64,000 nucleotides of DNA from Nocardioides sp. Root190 (GTDB lineage: Bacteria > Actinomycetota > Actinomycetes > Propionibacteriales > Nocardioidaceae): positions 333,612 through 397,611 of the forward strand of contig NZ_LMIA01000001.1 of the NCBI RefSeq assembly GCF_001428565.1, given 5' to 3'. Shown here one piece after another: positions 8,746-17,010 of the stretch. Both the position numbers and the translations under genes were made by a program. The notes under the pieces were generated by a model, which made no database searches, had not been told where the DNA came from, and saw only the letters and a program-made list of their open reading frames with translations. Numbering within the stretch: the first letter of the stretch is position 1; each line of letters begins with the position of its first letter.

Positions 8746-9586
8746 GGCGAGCCACCCTTCGCGAGATCAGGTCGAGCAGCACGATGGTGAACACCGCGAC
8801 GAGCAGCAGGAGGACCGCGACCGCAGCCGCGCCCGCCTGGTTGTCGCCCTCGATGAACTTGAGGATCTTCAGCGACGCGACCTCGGTCTGGTACGGCGTG
8901 TTGCCCGAGATCAGCACCAGCGAGCCGAACTCGCTGATCGCGCGGGCGAAGCCGAGGGAGGAACCCGCCGCGATCGCCGGGACGAGGCTCGGCAGGATGA
9001 TCCGTCGGAAGGTCGTCATCCGCGAGGCGCCCAGGGATGCGGCGGCCTCCTCCACGTCGGCATCCAGCTCGAGCAGCACGGGCTGCACGGTCCGCACCAC
9101 GAACGGCAGGGTCACGAACAACAGCGCGAGGAAGATGCCCTGACGCGTGTTGACGATGTTGATGCCCACGGGGCTCTCGGGGCCGTACAGGCTGAGCAGC
9201 ACCAGGCCGGCGACGATCGTCGGCAGTGCGAACGGGATGTCGATGACGACGTCCAGGATCCGCTTGCCGAAGAACTGGTCGCGGACCAGCACCCACGCCA
9301 CGATCGTGCCGATGATCGCGTTGATCACCGTCACGCCGGCCGCCTCCATGACGGTCAGGCGAAGCGCTGCGAAGGTCTGGGCGTCGGTCAGGGTGCCCCA
9401 GAAGGCACCCCATCCGCCGGCCGCTGCCGCCCCGACCACGGCCGCGAGCGGGAGCAGGACCAGGACGCTGAACCACACCAGCGCCAGTCCCAGTCCGATG
9501 CGCGAGGCAGGGGTGAGGCCGAAGAGCCCGCTGGGCCGACTCGTCGTGCGAGCCGGCCCAGGGGGTGTGACGAGTGCCTGTGTCAC
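8738..9586 (-). CDS. cysT: Sulfate ABC transporter permease CysT (CysU)
   Basis: A 282-residue permease and partner of CysW. It shows VINAIIGTIVAWVLVRDQF, DIPFALPTIVAGLVLLSLYG and the EAA loop EEAAASLGASRMTTFRRIIL. The frame is open further upstream, but the GTG at 9584-9586 overlaps the binding-protein stop as GTGA, the coupling seen throughout this window. A start at 9649 would bury 21 residues inside the upstream gene. The cytoplasmic N-terminus VTQALVTPPGPARTTSRPSG precedes the first membrane segment. Confidence 0.9.
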   Translation of the reverse strand: MTQALVTPPGPARTTSRPSGLFGLTPASRIGLGLALVWFSVLVLLPLAAVVGAAAAGGWGAFWGTLTDAQTFAALRLTVMEAAGVTVINAIIGTIVAWVLVRDQFFGKRILDVVIDIPFALPTIVAGLVLLSLYGPESPVGINIVNTRQGIFLALLFVTLPFVVRTVQPVLLELDADVEEAAASLGASRMTTFRRIILPSLVPAIAAGSSLGFARAISEFGSLVLISGNTPYQTEVASLKILKFIEGDNQAGAAAVAVLLLLVAVFTIVLLDLISRRVARRG

Positions 9587-10614
9587 TGCTTGGTTGCTTC
9601 GGCGTACAGGTTGTCGAAGCGGAGCTTGACGCCGTCCTTGCCGAACCACTCGGCGGTGACGGCCTTCCAGCCACCCAGCTCCTCGATCGTGTAGAGCTTC
9701 TTCGACGGCGCCGGGAACGGCGCGGCGGGGTCATTGGCCCCGTCGACCTCGATGCCCGAGATGTCCAGGCCACCCACGGGACGGAAGCCCTTCTCCACGA
9801 ACTCGGTCTGGCCCTTGTCGCTGAGGACGAACTCCAGCCAGTCGGAGGCGACCGGGTCGGCGTCCTCCAGGACGGCGCCGGGGTTCTCGATCAGGAACGT
9901 GGTGTCGGGAACGATGTAGTCGAGCTCCTCGCCCTTCTGCTTGGCCAGGATGGCCTCGTTCTCGTAGGTGATGAGCACGTTGCCGACGCCCTTCTTGAAC
10001 GACTCCGTCGCCTCGCGACCGCTGGCGGCCCACGTGGTCACGTTGCTGAAGACGTCCTTGAGGTACTCGTCGGCCTTCGCGTCGTCGTCACCCAGCGAGA
10101 GGGCGTGGGTGTAGAGCGCGAGGATGTTCCAGCGCGCGGCGCCGGAGCTGGCGGGGTCGGCGGTGATGACCTTGACGTCGTCGCGGGTCAGGTCTTCCCA
10201 GCCCTTGATGCCGAGCGGGTTGCCCTTCTCGACTGCGATCACGGCGACCGAGGAGGAGACGATGCCCTTGTTGGGACCGGTGTTCCAGTCCTCGGCGACC
10301 AGGCCGGCGTCGACCAGGCGGGTCACGTCACCCTCGAGGGAGAAGTGGACGTAGTCCACGTCCTTGCCCTTGGTGTCGGCGACCTTGCGGCTCTGCTCGC
10401 CCGAGGCGCCGTACGAGCCGGAGAACTTGACGTCCTTGCCCTCGTCGGTCTTCTCGAACTCGGCCGCGATGGCGTCGTTGGCGGCCTCGGGAACGGCGAA
10501 GCCGTAGATCCCGATGGTCTGTCCGTCGTCGTCACTGCCGCCGGCGCTGGAGCAGGCGGTCAACGCCAGGGCTCCGGTCATCGCCAGGGCGGCAGCCTTG
10601 ATCACACGCTTCAT
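9583..10614 (-). CDS. Sulfate/thiosulfate-binding lipoprotein
   Basis: A 343-residue extracytoplasmic binding protein. The signal peptide ends in a lipobox, ALTAC, so it should be membrane-anchored through Cys. The mature part has the family's GSYGASGEQSRKV, SSSVAVIAVEKGNP, ADPASSGAARWNI and FKKGVGNVLITYENEA motifs, which form the sulfate site in Sbp/CysP proteins. The ATG at 10614 is preferred over an in-frame GTG at 10623 because it sits after GGGTG at a good distance and directly opens the signal peptide. It is the first gene of the uptake operon. Sulfate versus thiosulfate cannot be distinguished. Confidence 0.92.
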   Translation of the reverse strand: MKRVIKAAALAMTGALALTACSSAGGSDDDGQTIGIYGFAVPEAANDAIAAEFEKTDEGKDVKFSGSYGASGEQSRKVADTKGKDVDYVHFSLEGDVTRLVDAGLVAEDWNTGPNKGIVSSSVAVIAVEKGNPLGIKGWEDLTRDDVKVITADPASSGAARWNILALYTHALSLGDDDAKADEYLKDVFSNVTTWAASGREATESFKKGVGNVLITYENEAILAKQKGEELDYIVPDTTFLIENPGAVLEDADPVASDWLEFVLSDKGQTEFVEKGFRPVGGLDISGIEVDGANDPAAPFPAPSKKLYTIEELGGWKAVTAEWFGKDGVKLRFDNLYAEATKQ

Positions 10615-10973
10615 GTCATGCACCCATTTCGTTGCTGTCCCACCCCGTGCGCACCCCGCCGAGGCTTAATACGACTGGAATAATACACATTAGAGAGTTA
10701 CTAGAAATGGATTGAGACAAATCGACGAGCAACGAGACCGAGGTCACAGGGCATCGACAGCGCTCCAGCCCGCCCATCAGGCGGCACCGGATGGGTGCGC
10801 GCGAGAGGGGCGTCTATCGTGGAGAGGTCGCCCTGTGCGCACTCGGACCGGCAGAACTGGACAGGTGTCCACCAAAAGTGGAACGCGTTCTAGATTTGGC
10901 TCTAGAATCAACCCTGCCGCTCCCACGACGCACGACTGCGGCCGCCCCTGTCGATGAGAGAAGTGGACCGAAC
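10615..10973. promoter_or_regulatory. Bidirectional promoter region between the sulfate operon and korAB
   Basis: About 360 bp separate two divergent operons, and I see no gene in it. It has an unusually AT-rich core around 10667-10720. On the minus strand TATTAT (10680-10685 on the plus strand: ATAATA) could be a -10 for the sulfate operon, about 65 nt before its ATG. Nearer korA there is an operator-like dyad at 10888-10907, listed separately. Confidence 0.5.
10888..10907. promoter_or_regulatory. Operator-like dyad upstream of korA
   Basis: A perfect inverted repeat, TTCTAGA (10888-10894) and TCTAGAA (10901-10907), is separated by TTTGGC. It overlaps a second palindrome, GAACGCGTTC (10881-10890). 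It ends 66 bp before the korA GTG, where a repressor or activator would be expected. The cognate protein is unknown. Confidence 0.5.
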
Positions 10974-12953
10974 GTGAGCCAGACCAAGCAGGTCAAGCAG
11001 CTGGACCGGGTGATCATCCGGTTCGCCGGTGACTCCGGTGACGGCATGCAGCTGACAGGTGACCGCTTCACCCAGGAGTCCGCCGTCTTCGGCAACGACC
11101 TGGTGACCCTGCCCAACTTCCCCGCCGAGATCCGTGCCCCTCAAGGCACCATCCCGGGAGTCAGCTCGTTCCAGATCCACTTCGCCGACCACGACATCCT
11201 GACCGCGGGCGACCGCCCTGACGTGCTGGTCGCGATGAACCCGGCCGCGTTGAAGGCCAACCTGGGCGACCTGCCCAAGGGCGCGACGATCATCGTGGAC
11301 ACCCACGACTTCTCCAAGCGCAACCTCGAGAAGGCCGGCTACTCCTCCAACCCGCTCGACAAGCTCGGCGAGGTCGACGACCTCCTCGCCGGCTTCCAGG
11401 TCCAGCCCGTCGACCTGACCGGCATCACCGTCGCCGCCGTCACCGAGTTCGGCCTGTCCCGCAAGGACGCCGCCCGCGCGAAGAACATGTTCGCCCTCGG
11501 CCTGCTGTCGTGGATGTACGGCCGCCCGACCGAGCCCACCGTCGAGTTCTTGTCGAAGAAGTTCGCGAAGGTCCCCGACATCCTCGGCGCCAACCTCGCA
11601 GCCTTCAAGGCCGGCTGGAACTACGGCGAGACCACCGAGACGTTCGTGGTCCAGTACGAGATCAAGCCCGCCAAGATGGCCTCCGGCACCTACCGCAACA
11701 TCACCGGCAACCTCGCGCTGTCCTACGGCCTGGTCGCCGCCGGCGTACGCTCCGGCCTGCCGGTCTTCCTCGGGTCCTACCCGATCACCCCGGCCACCGA
11801 CATCCTCCACGAGCTCAGCAAGCACAAGGGATTCGGTGTCACCACGCTGCAGGCCGAGGACGAGATCGCCGGCATCGGCGCCGCCATTGGCGCCGCGTTC
11901 GCCGGCTCGCTCGGCATCACCACCACCTCGGGGCCCGGCATCGCGCTGAAGTCCGAGTCCATCGGCCTGGCCGTGATGACCGAGCTCCCCCTCGTGATCG
12001 TCAACGTCCAGCGCGGCGGCCCCTCCACGGGCCTGCCGACCAAGACCGAACAGGCCGACCTGCTCCAGGCGATGTACGGCCGCAACGGCGAGGCACCCGT
12101 CCCGATCGTCGCTCCCCAGTCGCCCGGCGACTGCTTCGCAGCGGCGGTCGAAGCCGCGCGGATCGCGATCACCTACCGCACCCCCGTGATGCTGCTCTCC
12201 GACGGCTACCTCGCCAACGGCTCCGAGCCCTGGGCGATCCCCGACGTCGAGGACCTCCCCCTGATCGACCCGAACTTCGCCACCGAGCCCAACCACGAGC
12301 TCGTCGGCCCCGACGGGGAGGTCACCGGCAAGGACTACTGGCCCTACCTGCGCGACGCCGACACCTTCGCCCGCCCCTGGGCCGTCCCCGGCACCGCAGG
12401 CCTCGAGCACCGCATCGGTGGGCTCGAGAAGGGCGAGGGCCACGGCAACATCTCCTACGAGCCCGCCAACCACGACAAGATGGTCCGCACCCGCGCCGAG
12501 AAGATCCAGCGGATCGCCGACTCCCTGCCCCCGCTCCAGGTCGACGACCCGTCCGAGGCGGCGAAGGTCCTGGTCATCGGCTGGGGCTCGACCTACGGCC
12601 CGATCGGTGCCGCGTGCCGCCGCGTACGCCGCGCCGGGTACGACGTCGCGCAGGTCCACCTGCGCCACCTCAACCCGTTCCCCAAGGACCTCGGCGACAT
12701 CCTGCGCCGCTACGACAAGGTCCTGGTCCCCGAGATGAACCTCGGCCAGCTCTCCAAGATGCTGCGCGCCGAGTACCTCGTCGACGCCCAGGGCTACAAC
12801 CACGTCTACGGCCTGCCCCTCAAGGCCGCCGAGCTCGCCGAAGCCATCGGCGTGCTCGTCGGCGAGACCGAGGGCCGCGAGGTCAACCTCGGCGAGCACG
12901 GACTCAATCTCCCCGCCGACCATGAACAGAACCCCGTGGAGGCATCGAAGTGA
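10974..12953 (+). CDS. korA: 2-oxoacid:ferredoxin oxidoreductase, alpha subunit
   Basis: A 659-residue fusion of gamma-type and alpha-type domains. Residues about 12-30 (RVIIRFAGDSGDGMQLTGDRF) open the POR_N gamma domain. The middle (YPITPATDILHELSKHKGFG and TTTSGPGIALKSESIG) is the pyrimidine-binding alpha domain, and a C-terminal domain II follows. With KorB it should convert 2-oxoglutarate plus CoA to succinyl-CoA, reducing ferredoxin. The GTG at 10974 is preferred over the open upstream frame (from 10791) because the family starts close to DRVIIRFAGDSGDG. The stop overlaps korB by 4 bp. Confidence 0.93.
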   Translation: MSQTKQVKQLDRVIIRFAGDSGDGMQLTGDRFTQESAVFGNDLVTLPNFPAEIRAPQGTIPGVSSFQIHFADHDILTAGDRPDVLVAMNPAALKANLGDLPKGATIIVDTHDFSKRNLEKAGYSSNPLDKLGEVDDLLAGFQVQPVDLTGITVAAVTEFGLSRKDAARAKNMFALGLLSWMYGRPTEPTVEFLSKKFAKVPDILGANLAAFKAGWNYGETTETFVVQYEIKPAKMASGTYRNITGNLALSYGLVAAGVRSGLPVFLGSYPITPATDILHELSKHKGFGVTTLQAEDEIAGIGAAIGAAFAGSLGITTTSGPGIALKSESIGLAVMTELPLVIVNVQRGGPSTGLPTKTEQADLLQAMYGRNGEAPVPIVAPQSPGDCFAAAVEAARIAITYRTPVMLLSDGYLANGSEPWAIPDVEDLPLIDPNFATEPNHELVGPDGEVTGKDYWPYLRDADTFARPWAVPGTAGLEHRIGGLEKGEGHGNISYEPANHDKMVRTRAEKIQRIADSLPPLQVDDPSEAAKVLVIGWGSTYGPIGAACRRVRRAGYDVAQVHLRHLNPFPKDLGDILRRYDKVLVPEMNLGQLSKMLRAEYLVDAQGYNHVYGLPLKAAELAEAIGVLVGETEGREVNLGEHGLNLPADHEQNPVEASK

Positions 12954-14074
12954 CCACCATCGACCTGACCACCCCCGCGATGCGCTCGGGAACCGAACTG
13001 GTCCCCGCCATCGACGAAGGCACCACCCAGACCGCCAAGGAGTTCACCTCCGACCAGGAGGTCCGCTGGTGCCCCGGCTGCGGCGACTACGCCGTCCTCA
13101 AGGCCGTCCAGTCCTTCCTGCCCGACCTCGGACTGCGCCGCGAGAACATCGTCTTCGTCTCCGGCATCGGCTGCTCCAGCCGCTTCCCGTACTACCTCGA
13201 CACCTACGGCATGCACTCCATCCACGGACGCGCGCCCTCCATCGCCACCGGCATCGCCACCGCCCGCGAAGACCTCTCCGTCTGGGTCGTCACCGGCGAC
13301 GGCGACGCACTCTCCATCGGCGGCAACCACCTCATCCACGCCCTGCGCCGCAACGTCAACATGACGATCCTGCTCTTCAACAACCGCATCTACGGCCTCA
13401 CCAAGGGCCAGTACTCCCCCACCAGCGAAGTCGGCAAGGTCACCAAGACCAGCCCCCTCGGCTCCCTGGACCACCCCTTCAACCCGGTCTCCCTCGCCCT
13501 CGGCGCCGAAGCCAGCTTCGTGGCACGCACCGTGGACTCCGACCGCAAGCACCTCACCGAGGTCCTCGCCGCAGCCGCCGCCCACCGCGGCACCTCCTTC
13601 GTCGAGATCTACCAGAACTGCCCGATCTTCAACGACAACGCCTTCGACGCCATCAAGGGCATGGGCGAGCACAAGGGCAACAAGGAACACGCCGTCATCC
13701 CGCTGGTCCACGGCCAACCCATCACCTTCGGCCCCCGCGACGAGGAGACGGGACTGGGAGACAAGGCCATCGTCCGCGCCACCGGCGGCGGAGTCGAGGT
13801 CATCGCGACCGCCGACGTCGACATCGAGCAGGTCCTCGTCCACGACGCCCACCACCCCGACGCCTCCACCGCCTTCGCGATCAGCCGCCTCACCGACCTC
13901 GGCTACCTCTCCCGCAGCCCCATCGGCATCTTCCGCCAGGTCGAACGACCCACCTACGACGACCTCGCCCGCAACCAGGTCGACCACGCCGTCGAGGCCG
14001 CGTCCACCAACGGCACCCCCACCGAACGTCTCACCGCCCTCATCAACGCCGGCGACACCTGGACCATCGACTGA
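12950..14074 (+). CDS. korB: 2-oxoacid:ferredoxin oxidoreductase, beta subunit
   Basis: A 374-residue thiamine-diphosphate-binding subunit. VRWCPGCGDYAVLKA carries the conserved CxxC, SGIGCSSRFPYYLDTYGMHSIHGR lines the active site, and GDGDALSIGGNHLIHALRRN with NNRIYGLTKGQ is the ThDP/Mg-binding motif. It forms the KorAB heterodimer that feeds the TCA cycle with succinyl-CoA without NAD. The GTG start overlaps the korA stop as GTGA. Codon choice is even more C-ending than in neighbours, which suggests high expression. Confidence 0.94.
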   Translation: MTTIDLTTPAMRSGTELVPAIDEGTTQTAKEFTSDQEVRWCPGCGDYAVLKAVQSFLPDLGLRRENIVFVSGIGCSSRFPYYLDTYGMHSIHGRAPSIATGIATAREDLSVWVVTGDGDALSIGGNHLIHALRRNVNMTILLFNNRIYGLTKGQYSPTSEVGKVTKTSPLGSLDHPFNPVSLALGAEASFVARTVDSDRKHLTEVLAAAAAHRGTSFVEIYQNCPIFNDNAFDAIKGMGEHKGNKEHAVIPLVHGQPITFGPRDEETGLGDKAIVRATGGGVEVIATADVDIEQVLVHDAHHPDASTAFAISRLTDLGYLSRSPIGIFRQVERPTYDDLARNQVDHAVEAASTNGTPTERLTALINAGDTWTID

Positions 14075-14130
14075 AGCGACGTCCCGTCAGCGGTTGCTGA
14101 CGCCTCGGCACGGACGACTACTGTCGGGCC

Positions 14131-15042
14131 GTGACCGAGGCGCGACGGGGTTTCCTGCTGGGGGTCACTGCCTACGCGCTGTGGGGCGCCTTCCCGCTCT
14201 ACTGGCCGCTGCTCGAGCCCAGCGGTCCGGTCGAGATCCTGGCCCACCGCATCGTGTGGTCCGTCGTGGTGATGGGCATTCTCGTGGTGCTGCTGCGCCG
14301 GTTCGGCGCGATCCGCGAGGTCCTGGCCGACCGTCGCCGCACGATGCTCCTCGTCGTCGCGGCCGTCACGATCACCTTCAACTGGGGCGCCTACATCTAC
14401 GGCGTCAACAACGGCAGGGTGGTCGAGACCTCTCTCGGCTACTTCATCAACCCGCTCGTGACGGTGCTGATGGGTGTGTTCGTCCTCGGCGAGCGACTGC
14501 GACGGGCCCAGTGGTGGGCCCTGGCGATCGGCTTCCTGGCGGTCGTGGTGCTCAGCATCGACTACGGCCGGCCGCCAGCGGTCGCCCTCATCCTCGCGTT
14601 CTCCTTCGGCACCTACGGCCTGGCGAAGAAGTCCGCGGGCGTCGGCGCCGTCGAGAGCCTGACCATCGAGACCGCAGTGCTCGCCCCAGTGGCGCTGGGC
14701 TACCTGGTCTGGCTGGGCCTGGTCAGCCAGACCAGCCACTTCACCGCCGAGGGCACCGGCCACGTCGCCCTGGTCGTGGCCAGCGGCATCGTGACCGCGA
14801 TCCCCCTGCTGTGCTTCGGGGCCGCGGCGACGCGGGTCTCGATGACCACCCTCGGACTGCTCCAGTACCTCGCACCCGTCCTGCAGTTCCTGCTCGGCAT
14901 CACCGTGCTCGGCGAGAGCATGCCCCCCGGCCGCTGGGTCGGCTTCACGCTGGTCTGGCTCGCGCTCGCGATCTTCACCTTCGAGGCCCTCCGGCACCGC
15001 CGTCGCTGCCTCGCCCTGGTGGCCGAGGCGTCGGCCGTGTGA
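14131..15042 (+). CDS. rarD: RarD/EamA family drug-metabolite transporter
   Basis: A 303-residue inner-membrane protein with about ten helices in two EamA repeats. RarD landmarks are GVTAYALWGAFPLYWPLLEP, LAHRIVWSVVVMG, FNWGAYIYGVNNGRVVETSLGYFINPL and LGLLQYLAPVLQFLLGI. The family is loosely linked to chloramphenicol resistance in Pseudomonas, but the physiological substrate is unknown. It begins at GTG 14131, 56 bp after korB, possibly co-transcribed. Confidence 0.88.
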   Translation: MTEARRGFLLGVTAYALWGAFPLYWPLLEPSGPVEILAHRIVWSVVVMGILVVLLRRFGAIREVLADRRRTMLLVVAAVTITFNWGAYIYGVNNGRVVETSLGYFINPLVTVLMGVFVLGERLRRAQWWALAIGFLAVVVLSIDYGRPPAVALILAFSFGTYGLAKKSAGVGAVESLTIETAVLAPVALGYLVWLGLVSQTSHFTAEGTGHVALVVASGIVTAIPLLCFGAAATRVSMTTLGLLQYLAPVLQFLLGITVLGESMPPGRWVGFTLVWLALAIFTFEALRHRRRCLALVAEASAV

Positions 15043-15047
15043 CCCAC

Positions 15048-15224
15048 GAAGTGCGTCGTACTCTCCCGCGAAGTGCGTGGTTTTCTCCTCCGAGGTGCGC
15101 GGAAAGTCCCGATGGCCAGCCGGGCGTCGTACGACGTACGGCGCTCGCGAGCTCACCGCGGGAAGCATCCTCGACACCTCGGAGGAGAAAACCACGCACT
15201 TCGGCGGAGAAAGGGGCGCACTTC
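15048..15224. repeat. Inverted pair of 22-bp tandem repeat arrays
   Basis: The 295-bp spacer after rarD holds no gene but a strong repeat. On the left, three units follow each other at 15048, 15070 and 15092: GAAGTGCGT, then six variable bases, then CTCC(C/T)(G/C)C. On the right the same word runs inverted at 15181-15202 and 15203-15224. The left stretch 15070-15097 and the right stretch 15175-15202 are perfect 28-bp reverse complements, separated by 77 bp. The last third of the spacer (15225-15337) shows nothing recognisable. Confidence 0.8.
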
Positions 15225-15337
15225 GCGGGCCATCCCGGCCGCGGGCGGGCAGAGCCTCGCGCGGCAGCGACGGGGTGCTCGTCGCTGCCGCACGAGGCGA
15301 CGGGGGCCGCGACGGTGGCCGCGGGTGGGGGCGCGGG

Positions 15338-15850
15338 TCAGGCGGAGCGTTCCAGCCGGCCGAACACGCTGCGGTGGAACACCAGCGGCTTGCCGGCGTC
15401 CTCCTCGGCGCCGTGCTCGACGGCGTGGACCTGCAGGAGCACGATGACGTGGTCGCCGGCCTCGACCTCGCGGTAGAGCGAGCAGTCGAAGCGGACCAGG
15501 CCCTCGTCGAGGGTGACGGCGCCGTCATCGCTGACCGACACCTCGACGCCCTCGAAGCGGCTCTCGACCGGGCCGGAGAGCTGGCGACAGACCGTGCCGT
15601 GGTGGTCGGCCAGCACCGTCACGCCGAAGTGGCGGGCGCGGCGCAGGTCCGGCCAGGTCTTGGAGGTGTGCGCGACGGACACGGAGACGAGCGGCGGGTC
15701 GAGGCTGACCGAGGTGAACGAGCTGGCGGCCAGACCGACCTGGATGCCGTCCACCTCTGCGGCAAGCGCGACCACCCCGGTCGGGAACGCTCCGAACGCC
15801 TGTCGCAGCGCGACAGGGTCGAGGTCCTGGTTGGTGGTCATGGTGCTCAT
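15338..15850 (-). CDS. Flavin reductase family protein
   Basis: A 170-residue FMN-binding split-barrel protein. The opening LDPVALRQAFGAFPTGVVALAAE, then GLAASSFTSVSLDPPLVSVSV and the C-terminal GDHVIVLLQVHAVEH...PLVFHRSVFGRL, match NADH:FMN oxidoreductases that supply reduced flavin to two-component monooxygenases. No partner monooxygenase is adjacent. The start is uncertain: ATG 15850 is used because an 8-bp palindrome (AGTTAACT, 15859-15866) that looks like an operator lies just before it. ATG 15880 would include that palindrome in the coding sequence, and ATG 15841 is also possible. Confidence 0.82.
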   Translation of the reverse strand: MSTMTTNQDLDPVALRQAFGAFPTGVVALAAEVDGIQVGLAASSFTSVSLDPPLVSVSVAHTSKTWPDLRRARHFGVTVLADHHGTVCRQLSGPVESRFEGVEVSVSDDGAVTLDEGLVRFDCSLYREVEAGDHVIVLLQVHAVEHGAEEDAGKPLVFHRSVFGRLERSA

Positions 15851-15858
15851 GCCGTCAA

Positions 15859-15866
15859 AGTTAACT
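15859..15866. promoter_or_regulatory. Possible operator upstream of the flavin reductase gene
   Basis: The perfect palindrome AGTTAACT lies 9 bp before the chosen ATG, in an unusually AT-rich stretch (TCAAAGTTAACTGACTTGG). This is the sort of site bound by MarR/TetR regulators. Only the palindrome itself is seen; binding is inferred. Confidence 0.3.
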
Positions 15867-15987
15867 GACTTGGTCGACATAAACGAGGGGTGGCTGGCTC
15901 GGTTCCGCCGAACCCGTGCAAGGCACCGCCAACCAACGTGCTGACGGGCCGGTCGAGCCCAGGACAGGAGGCGTGGGCCGTTCTGCC

Positions 15988-17010
15988 TCAGGTGGAGCGG
16001 TCCGCGACGATGTCGGCGAACGCCTCGAGGGCGGTGCGCACGGAGCTGTGCGGCAGCACCTCGAGGAGCTTCTTGGCCTCCTGCGCCCGCGCCAGGACGT
16101 AGGCCTTCGCCTCGCCCATCGCCGGGTGCTTGCGCAGCAGGTCGAGGGCCTCGGCGTGCAGCTCGGCATCGCCCGCGAGGTCGGAGCGCTCCGGGTCCAG
16201 GAGCTCCTGCAGGCGGGCGTCATCGGGGTCAGTGGAGGCCCGGGCGATGAGCACCGGCAGCGTCGGAACGCCCTCCTTGAGGTCGGTGCCCGGGGTCTTG
16301 CCGGACTCGTCGCTCTCGGAGGCGATGTCGAGGATGTCGTCGGAGAGCTGGAAGGCCGTGCCGACGAGCTCGCCGTACTCGGTCAGAGCGGTGACGATCT
16401 CCGCAGAGGCACCGGAGAACAGCGCGCCGTAGCGGGCGGAGGTCGCGATGAGCGAGCCCGTCTTGCCGGCCACGACCTCGAGGTGGTGCGCCAGCGCGTC
16501 CTCGCCGGGACCAGGCGTCACGGTCTCCAGGATCTGACCCTCGACGAGCCGGGTGAACGTCTCCGCCTGGATGCGTACGGCGTCCGGGCCCAGCTGCGAG
16601 GTCAGCTCGGAGGACTTCGCGAAGAGCCAGTCGCCGGTGAGGATCGCGACCAGGTTGTCGTAGCGCGCGTTCGCGGAGTCCTCGCCGCGTCGCAGGGCGG
16701 CCTCGTCCATGACGTCGTCGTGGTAGAGCGAGCCCACGTGGGTGATCTCCACGACGCTGGCCGCGGTGAGCACCTCGTCGGCGTCCGGACGGGGACCGGC
16801 CTCGGCGGCGAGCAGCACGAGCAGCGGACGGAAGCGCTTGCCACCGGCGGCGAGCAGGTGGCGCGCCGCCTCCGTGACGTACGGCGCCCGGCTGGATGCG
16901 TGAGTGAACAGGGCCTCTTCCACGAGTGCCATCCGGGCGCGCAGACGCTCCGCGAGGGCTTCGTCGAGGATCGGGAGGGCCAGTTCGGCCGGACTTGCAG
17001 CTGGGCTCAC
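15988..17010 (-). CDS. Polyprenyl diphosphate synthase (menaquinone side chain)
   Basis: A 340-residue trans-isoprenyl diphosphate synthase. GGKRFRP (about 56-62) precedes the first aspartate-rich motif, DDVMD (98-102, in SLYHDDVMDEAALRRG). The second is DDILD (224-228, in FQLSDDILDIASE). It should elongate farnesyl diphosphate to the octa-/nonaprenyl tail of menaquinone. The GTG at 17010 overlaps the nuoN stop as GTGA, so this enzyme is the last gene of the complex I operon. A much longer in-frame extension into nuoN is rejected because the family starts near here. Confidence 0.9.
   Translation of the reverse strand: MSPAASPAELALPILDEALAERLRARMALVEEALFTHASSRAPYVTEAARHLLAAGGKRFRPLLVLLAAEAGPRPDADEVLTAASVVEITHVGSLYHDDVMDEAALRRGEDSANARYDNLVAILTGDWLFAKSSELTSQLGPDAVRIQAETFTRLVEGQILETVTPGPGEDALAHHLEVVAGKTGSLIATSARYGALFSGASAEIVTALTEYGELVGTAFQLSDDILDIASESDESGKTPGTDLKEGVPTLPVLIARASTDPDDARLQELLDPERSDLAGDAELHAEALDLLRKHPAMGEAKAYVLARAQEAKKLLEVLPHSSVRTALEAFADIVADRST

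Noticed and set aside
15048..15224. Transposon ends (terminal inverted repeats)
   Set aside because: No transposase frame lies between the arms, which are only 77 bp apart, and the arms themselves are made of tandem units.
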